A stretch of DNA of 18,816 bases from Acidobacteriota bacterium (GCA_016716905.1 JADJUS010000008.1:1-18816); one strand, 5' to 3'; positions 8,957 to 16,383 are shown, numbered from the stretch's first letter. Numbers and translations are program-made. The notes: a model not told the origin generated them from the sequence alone.

Positions 8957-9403
8957 ATGAGCACGTTCGCTGATTCTGCCGCCAAGGCGGTTGCTCGCCG
9001 GCGTCTCGAACGCCTGGCGCCGGATTCGCCGCGTCACTGGGGCCGCATGACGCCTCACCAGATGGTCTGTCACCTGACCGACGGCTACCGCATGGCGGCG
9101 GGCCAGCGAACGCCAAAGCCCGTCGACAACGTCATCACCCGGTCGATCGTGCGGATGGTCGCGCTGCACACGCCGATGACCTGGCCGAAGGGCGTAAAGA
9201 CAGTCCCCGAAGCTGATCAGGAGCAGGGCGGCACCAAGCCGGAGGCATGGGTTCGAGACCTGGCGGAACTGCTCGGGAGGATCGAGGCGTTCACGTCTGT
9301 CGAAGGCGCCCGGCATCCCATCTTCGGCCCGCTGACCAAGGCTGAGTGGGACGTGTGGGCCTACCGTCACGCCGATCACCATCTACGCCAGTTCGGTCTG
9401 TAA
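8957..9403 (+). CDS. DUF1569 / DinB-like four-helix protein
   Basis: Protein of 148 residues matching the DUF1569 branch of the DinB/YfiT-like superfamily, whose members use a His triad to hold a divalent metal; some are thiol or other small-molecule transferases, and most are uncharacterised. Seen here: WGRMTPHQMVCHLTDGYRMA with H residues near 35 and 40, and the C-terminal signature HPIFGPLTKAEWDVWAYRH followed by ADHHLRQFGL, which supplies further His ligands and the characteristic QFG ending. The start at 8957 was chosen because upstream codons do not look conserved and a TATAAT element lies immediately before it. Soluble and cytoplasmic, with no signal peptide. It stands between two gene groups and shows no functional tie to either. 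Confidence 0.87.
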   Translation: MSTFADSAAKAVARRRLERLAPDSPRHWGRMTPHQMVCHLTDGYRMAAGQRTPKPVDNVITRSIVRMVALHTPMTWPKGVKTVPEADQEQGGTKPEAWVRDLAELLGRIEAFTSVEGARHPIFGPLTKAEWDVWAYRHADHHLRQFGL

Positions 9404-9482
9404 GGCGGACCCTCCACCGTGTCTTTTTTGTGCTCACGTGTCTGGCGCTGTGCGCGATCGTCACGCGCATCGTCGGCGCGCT

Positions 9483-9490
9483 AAGGAAGG
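9483..9490 (+). promoter_or_regulatory. Ribosome binding site of the amidohydrolase
   Basis: AAGGAAGG lies 7-8 bases before ATG 9498 and decides that start over upstream in-frame codons, which would hide the signal peptide. Confidence 0.6.
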
Positions 9491-9497
9491 GCAATCG

Positions 9498-12400
9498 ATG
9501 TCGAAGTGGTTCATTGCCGGTGCGCTTGGCCTCTCACTGATCGCCGATTCCCTCGCTCAACGGCCCGCGCCCTCGGCTGACGCGATGCGGTCGATTGAGT
9601 TCGTCACTGACGAGGGGACGTGGATCTCCCTCGATGTGGCGCCCGACGGCCGGACCATCGCATTCGAGTTGCTCGGCGATGTGTACGGCCTGCCTATGGC
9701 GGGTGGGTCAGCCCAGCCGATGCTCACCGGCTCCGCCTTTCAGTCGCAGCCGCGGTTTTCTCCCGACGGCCGCTCGCTCGCCTTCATCAGCGACAACACC
9801 GGATCGGACAACGTCTGGATCGCGGAGGCCGACGGGGCCCAGCCCCGGCCGCTGACATCGATGCCGCGCTCGACCATGATGTCGCCGAGTTGGTCCCACG
9901 ACGGACGGGCAATCTTCGTGACCGTGATCGACGGCCGCCAGGCCGGCATCGTGCGCGTGGATGTCGCCAGCGGCAAGACGGAGAAGTTGGTCGCCAACGG
10001 CAACGGCGCGGCGGCGCCGTTGGTCTCCTCGCCGGCCCCGGGGCCGTTCGGGCCTGAACCCACCGCTGACGGCCAGTCGCTGTACTACACGAGCGTCACC
10101 CCCCGTCCGTATGGCAGCCGCGATGGCGCGTCGAGCCGCGTGATGCGTCGCGATCTGGCGTCAGGCAAGGAAGAAGCCGTGCGGCTGGAACAGGCGATCT
10201 CGATGAAGCCCCGGCCGTCGCCCACCGGACGGCTCCTGGCCTATGCGGCTCAGGCACAGGGCAAGACCGGGTTACGCGTGCGTGACCTCCAGGCGGGCAC
10301 CGAGCGCTGGCTGCGCGTTCCACTGCAACGCAACGCGCTTGAGTCGAACGCGACCAGGGATGTGTTGCCGGATTATGCATTCACACCCGATGGACGCGCG
10401 GTCGTCGTCTCCTACGACGGGAAGATCCATCGCATCGACGTGGCGTCAGGCACGGACACGATCATTCCGTTCTCCGCGAACGTGTCGATGCAGGTCGCGT
10501 CGCCGCTGATGTTCCCTCGCCGTTTGCCCCAGGAACCCGTGACCGCGCGGTATGTGCAGCACGCGGCTGTGGCGTCCGACGGTCGCGTGGCGTACTCCGG
10601 ACTGGCGCGTCTGTTTGTCACAGGACAGGGCGGTACACCGGCGCGACTCACCGCGACCGATCGCCCAGCCGAATTCATGCCCGCGTGGTCGCCTGATGGG
10701 CAGTGGATCGCGTTTGTGACCTGGTCGTCGGACGGCGGTGCGCTGTGGAAAGTGCCGGGCGGCGGCGGCACGCCGACACGCTTGTCCGAGGGGTCCGCGT
10801 TCTGGCTCGATCCGGCGTGGACGCCCGACGGCACGTCAATCGTCGCGCTCCGTGCGCCGGAGGGATCCGCGCGACGGGCACCTGGAATACCCCAGGACGC
10901 GGAACTCGTGCGCGTGCCGGCCACGGGCGGCCCTGCGACGATGATGTCCGCGGCGCCGGGAATGCGCCATCCGCATTTCACGACGGATGTCGCGCGTGTG
11001 TTCGTGTCGGCGCCAGACGGCCTTGTCTCGATGAAGCTCGACGGATCGGATAAGCGCATCGTCGCGAAGCCCGCGCGCTCCGGACCAAACGTCGATGTGC
11101 GTATCAGCCCGGACGGGACCCGCATGGCCGTGATCGCCGGCGAACAGGTGTCGCGGTTCAACCTGCCAGGAGCCGGCGGAGCGGACACGGTGCCGCTCGA
11201 TGCCACGCAGGCGGGGGCGCGTGTGGTCGCGGCCGGTGGGTCGCCGACGAGTCTTGGCTGGTCGGCTGACGGCGCATCAGTGACGTGGGTCACCGGTGCC
11301 ACTCTGAACCAGATGGGCGCTGGAGACGGTGCGGTGCGTTCGATGCCGCTTGTCGCCGCAGCGGCCAGGGCCACGCCCAGCGGCACGGTAGTGCTGCGAG
11401 GGGCGCGCGCCATCACGATGCGCGGCGCCGAGATCGTCAACAACGCCGACATTGTCATCACCGGCAATCGCATTGCGGCGATCGGCGCGCGTGGAGCGGT
11501 CACCGTGCCTGCGGGTGCGCGCGTGATTGACGTCGCCGGCAAGACCATCATCCCTGGCATCGTCGATATTCATGCGCATGGCATTGCTGGCCGCCGCGAG
11601 ATTCTGGAGCCCGAGATGCCGGCGGCGTACGCCAATCTCGCGTTTGGCGTCACCGCGTTGCGCGATCCGCAGTCGTCGCCCGACATCTTCGCCTACGCCG
11701 ATCTGGCCGAGCTGGGCGAGGTGCCGAGCCCGCGCCTCTTTTCGACGGGGCCCGGCGTCGGGTCAGGCACCAACTTCCAGTCACTCGACGATGCGCGGAA
11801 GTCGATCGCGCGGTACCGCGATGAGTACGGCACGAACCTGCTGAAGTCGTACATGGTGGGCAATCGGCAGCAGCGTCAGTGGGTGGTGCAGGCGAGTCGC
11901 GAGATGGGAATGATCCCCACGACCGAGGGCGGATCCGACGCGAAGATGGACATCACGCATGCCATTGACGGCTTCAGCGGAAACGAGCATGCGTTGCCCA
12001 CGGCGCCGCTCTATCGCGATGTCGTGGAACTGCTGGCGCGCAGTGGCATCACGTACACGCCGACCCTGCTCGTGTCCTTTGGTGGGGCGTTGCCGATCTA
12101 TCGGATGTTGTTCGAGGAACGGCCCTTTGACGATCCGAAGTTACGGATGTTCTTCCCGCTCGACGATCTGTTCCAGCGCACGGCGACCCGGCTGCTCGCG
12201 TTTCCGAAAGAGGATTACCAGGTGAGGGAGGTGGCGTCCAGCGCCGCGGCCGTGCTTCGCGCCGGCGGCAAGGTGGCGCTGGGCGGCCACGGCGAGATGC
12301 AGGGATTGCAGGTGCACTGGGAGATGAAGCTCTTTGCTGAAGGCGGCATGGCGCCGCACGAAATTCTCCGAATCGCGACCATCAACGGCGCGGAGGCTCT

Positions 12401-12617
12401 GGGGCTTTCGCAGGATCTCGGCAGCCTTGAAGCCGGCAAACTCGCGGATCTCGTGGTGCTCGATCGCGATCCGTTGCAGGACATCCGCGCCACGACGTCG
12501 ATTCGGTACGTGATGAAGAGCGGCACCCTGTACAACGGCGACACGCTCGATGCCGTGTGGCCCGGCGTCAAGGCACTGCCCGTCCCCTGGTGGCGTCGCA
12601 ACGAAGTCGTGCGCTGA
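9498..12617 (+). CDS. Secreted TolB/PD40 beta-propeller-amidohydrolase fusion
   Basis: Exported protein of 1039 residues. Residues 1-21 are a signal peptide (WFIAGALGLSLIADSLAQ). The next about 600 residues are a beta-propeller of TolB/PD40-like repeats, with blades marked by SPDGRSLAFISDN, TPDGRAVVVSYDGKIHRID, SPDGQWIAFVTWSSDG and TPDGTSIVALRAPEG. The C-terminal about 390 residues are an imidazolonepropionase-like amidohydrolase: entry strand IVNNADIVITGNRIAAIG, metal motif DIHAHG (His 692 and 694), ITHAIDGFSGNEH, and LGSLEAGKLADLVVLDRDPL. The usual GTD aspartate region reads LGGHGEMQGLQVHWEM, a form I recall from this fusion family. Probably a periplasmic or secreted hydrolase of cyclic amides or peptides; substrate unknown. 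No frameshift in 3.1 kb. A good RBS precedes it. Confidence 0.93.
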   Translation: MSKWFIAGALGLSLIADSLAQRPAPSADAMRSIEFVTDEGTWISLDVAPDGRTIAFELLGDVYGLPMAGGSAQPMLTGSAFQSQPRFSPDGRSLAFISDNTGSDNVWIAEADGAQPRPLTSMPRSTMMSPSWSHDGRAIFVTVIDGRQAGIVRVDVASGKTEKLVANGNGAAAPLVSSPAPGPFGPEPTADGQSLYYTSVTPRPYGSRDGASSRVMRRDLASGKEEAVRLEQAISMKPRPSPTGRLLAYAAQAQGKTGLRVRDLQAGTERWLRVPLQRNALESNATRDVLPDYAFTPDGRAVVVSYDGKIHRIDVASGTDTIIPFSANVSMQVASPLMFPRRLPQEPVTARYVQHAAVASDGRVAYSGLARLFVTGQGGTPARLTATDRPAEFMPAWSPDGQWIAFVTWSSDGGALWKVPGGGGTPTRLSEGSAFWLDPAWTPDGTSIVALRAPEGSARRAPGIPQDAELVRVPATGGPATMMSAAPGMRHPHFTTDVARVFVSAPDGLVSMKLDGSDKRIVAKPARSGPNVDVRISPDGTRMAVIAGEQVSRFNLPGAGGADTVPLDATQAGARVVAAGGSPTSLGWSADGASVTWVTGATLNQMGAGDGAVRSMPLVAAAARATPSGTVVLRGARAITMRGAEIVNNADIVITGNRIAAIGARGAVTVPAGARVIDVAGKTIIPGIVDIHAHGIAGRREILEPEMPAAYANLAFGVTALRDPQSSPDIFAYADLAELGEVPSPRLFSTGPGVGSGTNFQSLDDARKSIARYRDEYGTNLLKSYMVGNRQQRQWVVQASREMGMIPTTEGGSDAKMDITHAIDGFSGNEHALPTAPLYRDVVELLARSGITYTPTLLVSFGGALPIYRMLFEERPFDDPKLRMFFPLDDLFQRTATRLLAFPKEDYQVREVASSAAAVLRAGGKVALGGHGEMQGLQVHWEMKLFAEGGMAPHEILRIATINGAEALGLSQDLGSLEAGKLADLVVLDRDPLQDIRATTSIRYVMKSGTLYNGDTLDAVWPGVKALPVPWWRRNEVVR

Positions 12618-12661
12618 AGTCGTCACTGTGTGCGTGCTCCTGATGGCATCATGGCTGAAGG

Positions 12662-13624
12662 ATGAGCATCCGCGTCGGCACCTCCGGCTGGAACTACCCC
12701 ACGGGCAACGGCACGTGGAATGGGGTGTTCTATCCTGCGCGGCGGCCGCGCGGGTTTGATGAGTTGCGCTACTACGCCGAGCACTTCGACATCGTTGAAG
12801 TGAACTCGACGTTCTACCGCATGCCGGATCCCGGATTGGTCGGCAAGTGGATCGGCCGCACGCCGGCGGATTTCCAGTTCGCGATCAAGTTGTTTCAGAA
12901 GTTCACGCACCCGGACATGTATCTGGCCCGAGCCGGGGTGAAAGACTGGAGCCTTTCGCTGGGCGACGTGGACGCGTTCCGCGCGGGCGTCGCTCCGCTG
13001 GTTGATGCGGGGCGGATGGCCGCGCTGCTGGTGCAGTTCCCCTCGAGCTTCCACGCCGACGAGCCGATGCGCGAGTACCTGTCGTGGGTGCTGGAGGCGT
13101 TCGCCGACTACCCCCTCGCCGTCGAACTGCGCCATCGCTCCTGGTTCGCACCCGGCGCCGAAACCTCCGCGCGTCTCGCCTCCGGCCGCGCGGGGTTGGT
13201 GATGGCGGACAGCCCGGAGACCGGGGCAGAGAGGGGGACGGGTGTGTTTTCCACAGAAATCGCGGTTTTGGGGACAGGTCTCGACGCAGCTTCACCGTCG
13301 AGACCTGTCCCCAAAACCGCGATTTCTGTGGAAAACACACCCGTCCCCCTCTATGTCCGGATGCACGGACGGAACGCCGACGCGTGGTGGAACCATGAAA
13401 AGGCGGAGGACAGGTACAACTATCTGTATTCGCCGGCGGAGTTGCAGCCGTTCGCGGCAGCGGCCACTGAGGCGGCCCAGGCGGGCCGGAAGGTGATGGC
13501 CTTCATGAACAATCACTTTTCGGCCAAGGCCGTGGCGAACGCGGCCGTGCTCAAGTCCCAGCTCGGCCAGACCGTGCCCGGTCTTTATGAACGTGAAATG
13601 GTGAACCGGGTACCCCGACCTTGA
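12662..13624 (+). CDS. DUF72 (YecE-like) protein carrying an in-frame palindromic insertion
   Basis: TIM-barrel protein of the DUF72/YecE family, biochemical role unknown. Family hallmarks: IRVGTSGWNYPTGNG at the N-terminus with FYPARRP, VEVNSTFYRMP, FQFAIKLFQKFTH, LLVQFPSSFH, LAVELRHRSWF, YVRMHGRNADAWW, and MAFMNNHFSAKAVANA. ATG 12662 is preceded by GAAGG. Between the strand GLVMADSPE and the conserved YVRMHGR, residues about 190-231 are encoded almost wholly by a 123-bp perfect palindrome. They have no counterpart in the family pattern as I know it, and removing them leaves about 279 residues, a normal family size. The frame is intact throughout, so the protein may still fold with a surface loop there. 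Ends 11 bp from the convergent cyclophilin gene. Confidence 0.9.
   Translation: MSIRVGTSGWNYPTGNGTWNGVFYPARRPRGFDELRYYAEHFDIVEVNSTFYRMPDPGLVGKWIGRTPADFQFAIKLFQKFTHPDMYLARAGVKDWSLSLGDVDAFRAGVAPLVDAGRMAALLVQFPSSFHADEPMREYLSWVLEAFADYPLAVELRHRSWFAPGAETSARLASGRAGLVMADSPETGAERGTGVFSTEIAVLGTGLDAASPSRPVPKTAISVENTPVPLYVRMHGRNADAWWNHEKAEDRYNYLYSPAELQPFAAAATEAAQAGRKVMAFMNNHFSAKAVANAAVLKSQLGQTVPGLYEREMVNRVPRP
13230..13352. repeat. 123-bp perfect palindromic element (57-bp arms, 9-nt loop) inside the DUF72 gene
   Basis: The left arm 13230-13286 is the exact reverse complement of 13296-13352, with loop CAGCTTCAC. The arms start AGAGGGGGACGGGTGTG and end ACAGGTCTCGACG. The length is exactly 41 codons. The plus strand contains no TA dinucleotide and no TGA, so all three plus frames stay open; on the minus strand only one frame is stopped, by TGA in the loop. 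This resembles REP/MITE-type mobile palindromes and, in behaviour, Rickettsia palindromic elements that insert in frame into genes. No transposase is present nearby. Confidence 0.95.
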
Positions 13625-13635
13625 AGGGATCGTCA

Positions 13636-14256
13636 CTACTTCGGGGCTGCCTCTTTGATCGTCGCCTGCTTGAGGACGTCGGCGAACTTCAGCGTATCGA
13701 CCACAGGCATGCCCACGCGCACCCGCCCGATGATCGTGTACTTGCCGTTCAACGATGGGCTGGCTTCTTTCATGATGTAGAACTGGCTGCCTGCAAGCTG
13801 AGGATTGCCGGTGTGCGCGAGGCCCACGATGCCCCGTACGTGGATCAATTTTTTGGAGATCTCGGCCACGCCGATCGTCGAGGTCGGGGCGCTGCGCCCC
13901 CACCAATCCTTCCTCGTGACATCCCGCGATGCCGAATCCCCCACCTGCACGAGGCCACGCTCGGCCCGATGGAACCTGAGTCCGCGATAGAAGTTCTTTT
14001 CAACCAGGGCCACGATAAAGTCCACGCTCTTCGGGGCGTCGCCACGCAGCAACTCAATCTCGATCACGCCCCTGACCGTGTCGAGCACCAGCGTGGGATT
14101 TCCGGCCGCCTGGGTCGAAGGCGCGGGCTCGGTCCCGATCGCGGGCGTCGGCAGAGCAAACACCAGGGCACTACCAGCCACCACCACGGAGGCCATTATC
14201 AAGAGCAGTTGGCGGCCTTGAGGTTCAGGCCGCCCGACGAAAGACCCTCGTTTCAT
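13636..14256 (-). CDS. Membrane-anchored cyclophilin-type peptidyl-prolyl isomerase
   Basis: Peptidyl-prolyl cis-trans isomerase of 206 residues assisting protein folding outside the membrane. Residues about 16-36 are a hydrophobic signal anchor (LLLIMASVVVAGSALVFALP), followed by a Pro/Ala-rich linker to about 53. The cyclophilin domain has GVIEIELLRGDAPKSVDFI, the catalytic FHR motif (RGLRFHRAERG, about 91-101), VQVGDSASRD in place of the usual QGGDP, and IVGLAHTGNPQLAGSQFYI corresponding to the GMAN...GSQFFI substrate groove. ATG 14256 overlaps the nth stop as ATGA, indicating translational coupling. The catalytic Arg is present, so it is probably active. Convergent with the DUF72 gene. 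Confidence 0.9.
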   Translation of the reverse strand: MKRGSFVGRPEPQGRQLLLIMASVVVAGSALVFALPTPAIGTEPAPSTQAAGNPTLVLDTVRGVIEIELLRGDAPKSVDFIVALVEKNFYRGLRFHRAERGLVQVGDSASRDVTRKDWWGRSAPTSTIGVAEISKKLIHVRGIVGLAHTGNPQLAGSQFYIMKEASPSLNGKYTIIGRVRVGMPVVDTLKFADVLKQATIKEAAPK

Positions 14257-14933
14257 GCGCGACTCTCCCGTGTCACACCCTTGCGGGGACACAACGCCGA
14301 CACCACACACGCGCGGCACCGTGGATACACCGGCTTGCACACATTCTGGCCCCACGTGACCAGATACAAATTTACATCGGGCCACCACTTGCGCGGCACC
14401 ACCCGATACAACGCCTGCTCGGTCTGATCGGGCGTGCGCGTCTTCACCCAGCCCAGGCGATTCGAGATGCGATGGACGTGGGTATCCACGCAAATGTTGT
14501 CCTGGCTCGCATGCGACAGAATCAGCACGAGATTCGCGGTCTTCCGGCCCACCCCGGCCAGCGTCAGCAACTCTTCCATCGTGCGCGGCACCACACCGCC
14601 AAAATCATCCAGGATCTGCCGGCACGCCTGCTTCACATGACGCGCCTTGGTCCGATAAAAACTCACGGGATAGATCAGCCGCTCGATTCGCCCCACCGTC
14701 AGCGCCGCCATCGTCTCTGGCGTGTGCGCCACCTTGAAGAGCCTGGCCGACGCCCCGGCGGTCACGGCGTCCTTCGTCTGCGCCGACAGCAATGTGGCGA
14801 TCAACACCCGAAACGGATCGTCGTGCGTCTCTTCAGCGATCTTCTCCACGGCCGGCTCTTCCATCGACCGAATCGCTTTGCCGATAGCCTTGAGAACCGG
14901 TACAACGTTCGAACGTGTCAACCCCGTCTCCAC
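14253..14933 (-). CDS. nth: Endonuclease III (DNA glycosylase/AP lyase)
   Basis: Base-excision repair enzyme removing oxidised pyrimidines and cleaving at abasic sites. In 226 residues the helix-hairpin-helix LAGVGRKTANLVL carries catalytic Lys131, VDTHVHRISNRLG carries catalytic Asp150, and the 4Fe-4S cluster ligands Cys199, 206, 209 and 215 have the exact C-x6-C-x2-C-x5-C spacing. N-terminal FRVLIATLLSAQTKD is also typical. The start is GTG 14933 by homology length; there is no clear Shine-Dalgarno, because an octamer repeat array sits directly upstream. The reading frame is clean. Its place between a microcompartment gene and a cyclophilin suggests readthrough cotranscription rather than a shared function. 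Confidence 0.95.
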   Translation of the reverse strand: METGLTRSNVVPVLKAIGKAIRSMEEPAVEKIAEETHDDPFRVLIATLLSAQTKDAVTAGASARLFKVAHTPETMAALTVGRIERLIYPVSFYRTKARHVKQACRQILDDFGGVVPRTMEELLTLAGVGRKTANLVLILSHASQDNICVDTHVHRISNRLGWVKTRTPDQTEQALYRVVPRKWWPDVNLYLVTWGQNVCKPVYPRCRACVVSALCPRKGVTRESRA

Positions 14934-14938
14934 CAGTG

Positions 14939-14986
14939 CCCCAGTTCCCCAGTTCCTAAGTTCCTAAGTTCCCAATTTCCCCAGTT
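14939..14986. repeat. Six-copy octamer tandem repeat upstream of nth
   Basis: Six back-to-back 8-bp units on the plus strand: ccccagtt, ccccagtt, cctaagtt, cctaagtt, cccaattt, ccccagtt. They fill the gap between the stop of the 78-aa gene and the nth start, where a Shine-Dalgarno would be expected. Copy-number change here could alter nth translation or spacing. Confidence 0.85.
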
Positions 14987-15222
14987 CAGTGCCCGTGGCT
15001 CTTGCAGTAGCCACAGTGATCGCACTTCACGGCGGGCTCGATCAGGCAATCGTCCGTAACGTTGACGAGCCCGGCGTACAAGGAGCCGCTGGAGAGAAGC
15101 GTCAGTGGAGCATGCACGACGGACGGCGCGGCGGCCTGGGCACTTGGCATCGCAGGCGGTGCATGACCCAGATGCCGGGCCACAGCCGTGCGCACGAGGG
15201 ACCGGAGTTCAGCTTCGTTCAT
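14986..15222 (-). CDS. 78-aa protein with encapsulation-peptide-like N-terminus and Cys/His tail, last gene of the microcompartment block
   Basis: Not a family I can name. The N-terminus MNEAELRSLVRTAVARHLG has the spacing of an amphipathic helix (L6, L9, V10, A13, V14, L18 on one face) and resembles the shell-docking peptides of microcompartment cargo such as PduP and PduD. A Pro/Ala-rich linker (about 20-38) follows, then a short middle segment, and finally TDDCLIEPAVKCDHCGYC with KSHGH: a C-x2-C-x2-C cluster plus H-x-H that could bind metal. ATG 15222 overlaps the stop of the third pentamer gene as ATGA, so it is translationally coupled to the shell genes. The clean frame and coupling argue that it is real. 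Inference: a small metal- or redox-binding lumen protein. Confidence 0.8.
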   Translation of the reverse strand: MNEAELRSLVRTAVARHLGHAPPAMPSAQAAAPSVVHAPLTLLSSGSLYAGLVNVTDDCLIEPAVKCDHCGYCKSHGH

Positions 15223-15491
15223 GCCTCTACCGTCAGAGTATCCACAATGCCGATGATCGCCGCGTCCACAGGCGCCGCCTTGCGCCGCAGGGCATCACCG
15301 GCGGCTTTGCCCTCAATCACGATCAGCACCGTCTCACCCACTCCGGCGCCCACCGAATCAATGGTCAGCACCGCCGTCCCCTTCGGCGCGCCTTCGAGCG
15401 TGAGCGGCTGCACGAACAGCAGCTTCGCGCCCTCAATCTTGTGGTGTTTTCTGGTCGCCACCAGCGTCCCGATCACGCGCCCGATCTGCAT
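15219..15491 (-). CDS. Microcompartment pentameric shell protein, EutN/CcmL (BMC-P) family, copy 3
   Basis: Vertex-capping BMC-P protein of 90 residues. It shows the whole family pattern: MQIGRVIGTLVATRKHHKIE, KLLFVQPL, TAVLTIDSVGAGVGETVLIV, a basic segment GDALRRKAAP, and VDAAIIGIVDTLTVEA. Intact and in frame. Starts 7 bp after the copy 2 stop and overlaps the next small gene by ATGA, so it is translated as part of one operon. The three BMC-P copies here are clearly paralogous but diverged, suggesting distinct vertices or partners rather than recent duplication. Confidence 0.94.
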   Translation of the reverse strand: MQIGRVIGTLVATRKHHKIEGAKLLFVQPLTLEGAPKGTAVLTIDSVGAGVGETVLIVIEGKAAGDALRRKAAPVDAAIIGIVDTLTVEA

Positions 15492-15498
15492 GGCCGGC

Positions 15499-15764
15499 CT
15501 ATTCCACGTCCCAGGAATCGACGATGCCCACAACACAGGCGTCGGCGGGCGGTTCGCCGGGAAAGAACGGAAAGGTGGCTTCACGTCCGCGAACAAAAAA
15601 CACGTGCTCGCCCACGCCGGCGCCCATGGCGTCAAGCGCGACCACCGCGCGACCCACGGGCTTGCGATCGGGCGAGATGGGTTGAAGCATGAGCAGGTGT
15701 GTCCGCCCAGGTTGGGGTCTTTCACCGTGGCCACCACGTTGCCGATCACTCTCGCGAGCTGCAC
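15499..15764 (-). CDS. Microcompartment pentameric shell protein (BMC-P), copy 2 (one frameshift)
   Basis: EutN/CcmL family member, about 88 residues after correction. A GTG start at 15764 gives QLARVIGNVVATVKDPNLGG; one base later in phase the protein continues LLMLQPISPDRKPVGRAVVA, LDAMGAGVGEHVFFVRGREA, CVVGIVDSWDVE. The shift lies near 15697. The 266-nt span is one base short of a multiple of three, consistent with one missing base. The insert TFPFFPGEPPA before the final strand is specific to this copy. Starts two bases after the inferred stop of copy 1. Confidence 0.88.
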
Positions 15765-15766
15765 GA

Positions 15767-16065
15767 CTACTTTGCTGGGGGTGGGGCGCGCTGGGCACGC
15801 CGGGCGTATCCACGTGATCGACGATGCCGATGATTGCCGCGTCGATGGGAGAGTCTTTGAACCCTTGCGCCATCCGCGCGGAGCTGCCGGAGACGATGAG
15901 TACCGTCTCGCCCACGCCGGCGTCCACGGTATCGACCGCGACCAGGTAGTTGCCGTCAGGGTTCCCAGACGCGTCGAGCGGCCGCGCCACCAGCAACTTG
16001 CTGGCCACGAGCCGCTCGTCTTTGCGGGTCGCGACGACCGTGCCGACGACCTTGGCGAGAATCAT
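15767..16065 (-). CDS. Microcompartment pentameric shell protein (BMC-P), copy 1 (frameshift near its C-terminus)
   Basis: EutN/CcmL family member. From ATG 16065: MILAKVVGTVVATRKDERLV, KLLVARPLDASG, YLVAVDTVDAGVGETVLIVS, SSARMAQGFKDSPIDAAII, GIVDHVDTP. The shell fold is complete at this point, but no stop follows in this frame before copy 2. A single missing base in the C-rich stretch near 15785 would bring in TAG at 15767, two bases before the copy 2 GTG, giving about 99 residues; the 299-nt span fits one missing base. A genuine copy 1-copy 2 fusion is the less likely alternative. Confidence 0.87.
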
Positions 16066-16073
16066 CCCGCCGC

Positions 16074-16357
16074 CTACTTCGCCGCTTTGCCGATCGGCAG
16101 CACGTCCTCGAGGTTCGCGTGTGGACGCGGAATGACGTGCACCGACACCAGTTCACCCACACGGCGTGCCGCTGCCGCGCCGGCGTCAGTGGCGGCCGGA
16201 CCGCCGCGACGTCGCCGCGGACGATCGCCGTGACGTAACCCGCGCCGATCTTTTCCCATCCGACCAGTGTCACTTTGGCGGCCTTGACCATCGCGTCGGC
16301 CGCTTCGATCATCGCGACCAACCCCTTTGTCTCGACCATTCCGAGTGCCTCACCCAT
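16074..16357 (-). CDS. Microcompartment hexameric shell protein (BMC-H, EutM/PduA-like) (one frameshift)
   Basis: Main facet protein of a bacterial microcompartment, 94 residues after correction. MGEALGMVETKGLVAMIEAA and DAMVKAAKVTLVGWEKIGAG show the BMC fold; the central-pore loop reads KIGAGY rather than the KIGSG of many EutM/PduA proteins. After AIVRGDVAAVR one base is missing, apparently a G in a GGG run, and the frame resumes ATDAGAAAARRVGELVSVHV then IPRPHANLEDVLPIGKAAK. A GGAGG Shine-Dalgarno lies 4 bp upstream of ATG 16357 (16362-16366), the strongest RBS of this block, fitting an abundant structural protein. It follows the aldolase gene by 26 bp. Confidence 0.92.
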
Positions 16358-16383
16358 GGAACCTCCATCTGCTCAAGTCGGAC

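Noticed and set aside
9404..9428. Rho-independent terminator after the DUF1569 gene
   Set aside because: A weak GGTCTG/CGGACC stem is separated by about 10 bases from the T run; the geometry is poor.
13230..13352. Intrinsic terminator or attenuator
   Set aside because: Lies in the middle of an intact reading frame, has 57-bp arms and no T run; far larger than a terminator.
13636..14493. Longer start (14493) for the cyclophilin
   Set aside because: The extra 79 residues overlap the conserved C-terminal half of nth in another frame and would bury the signal anchor; ATG 14256 overlaps the nth stop neatly.
14939..14986. CRISPR array
   Set aside because: Contiguous 8-bp units without spacers; a simple tandem repeat.
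14989..16233. 414-codon open frame on the plus strand
   Set aside because: Antisense to five small genes with clear shell-protein and docking-peptide homology; no family resemblance.
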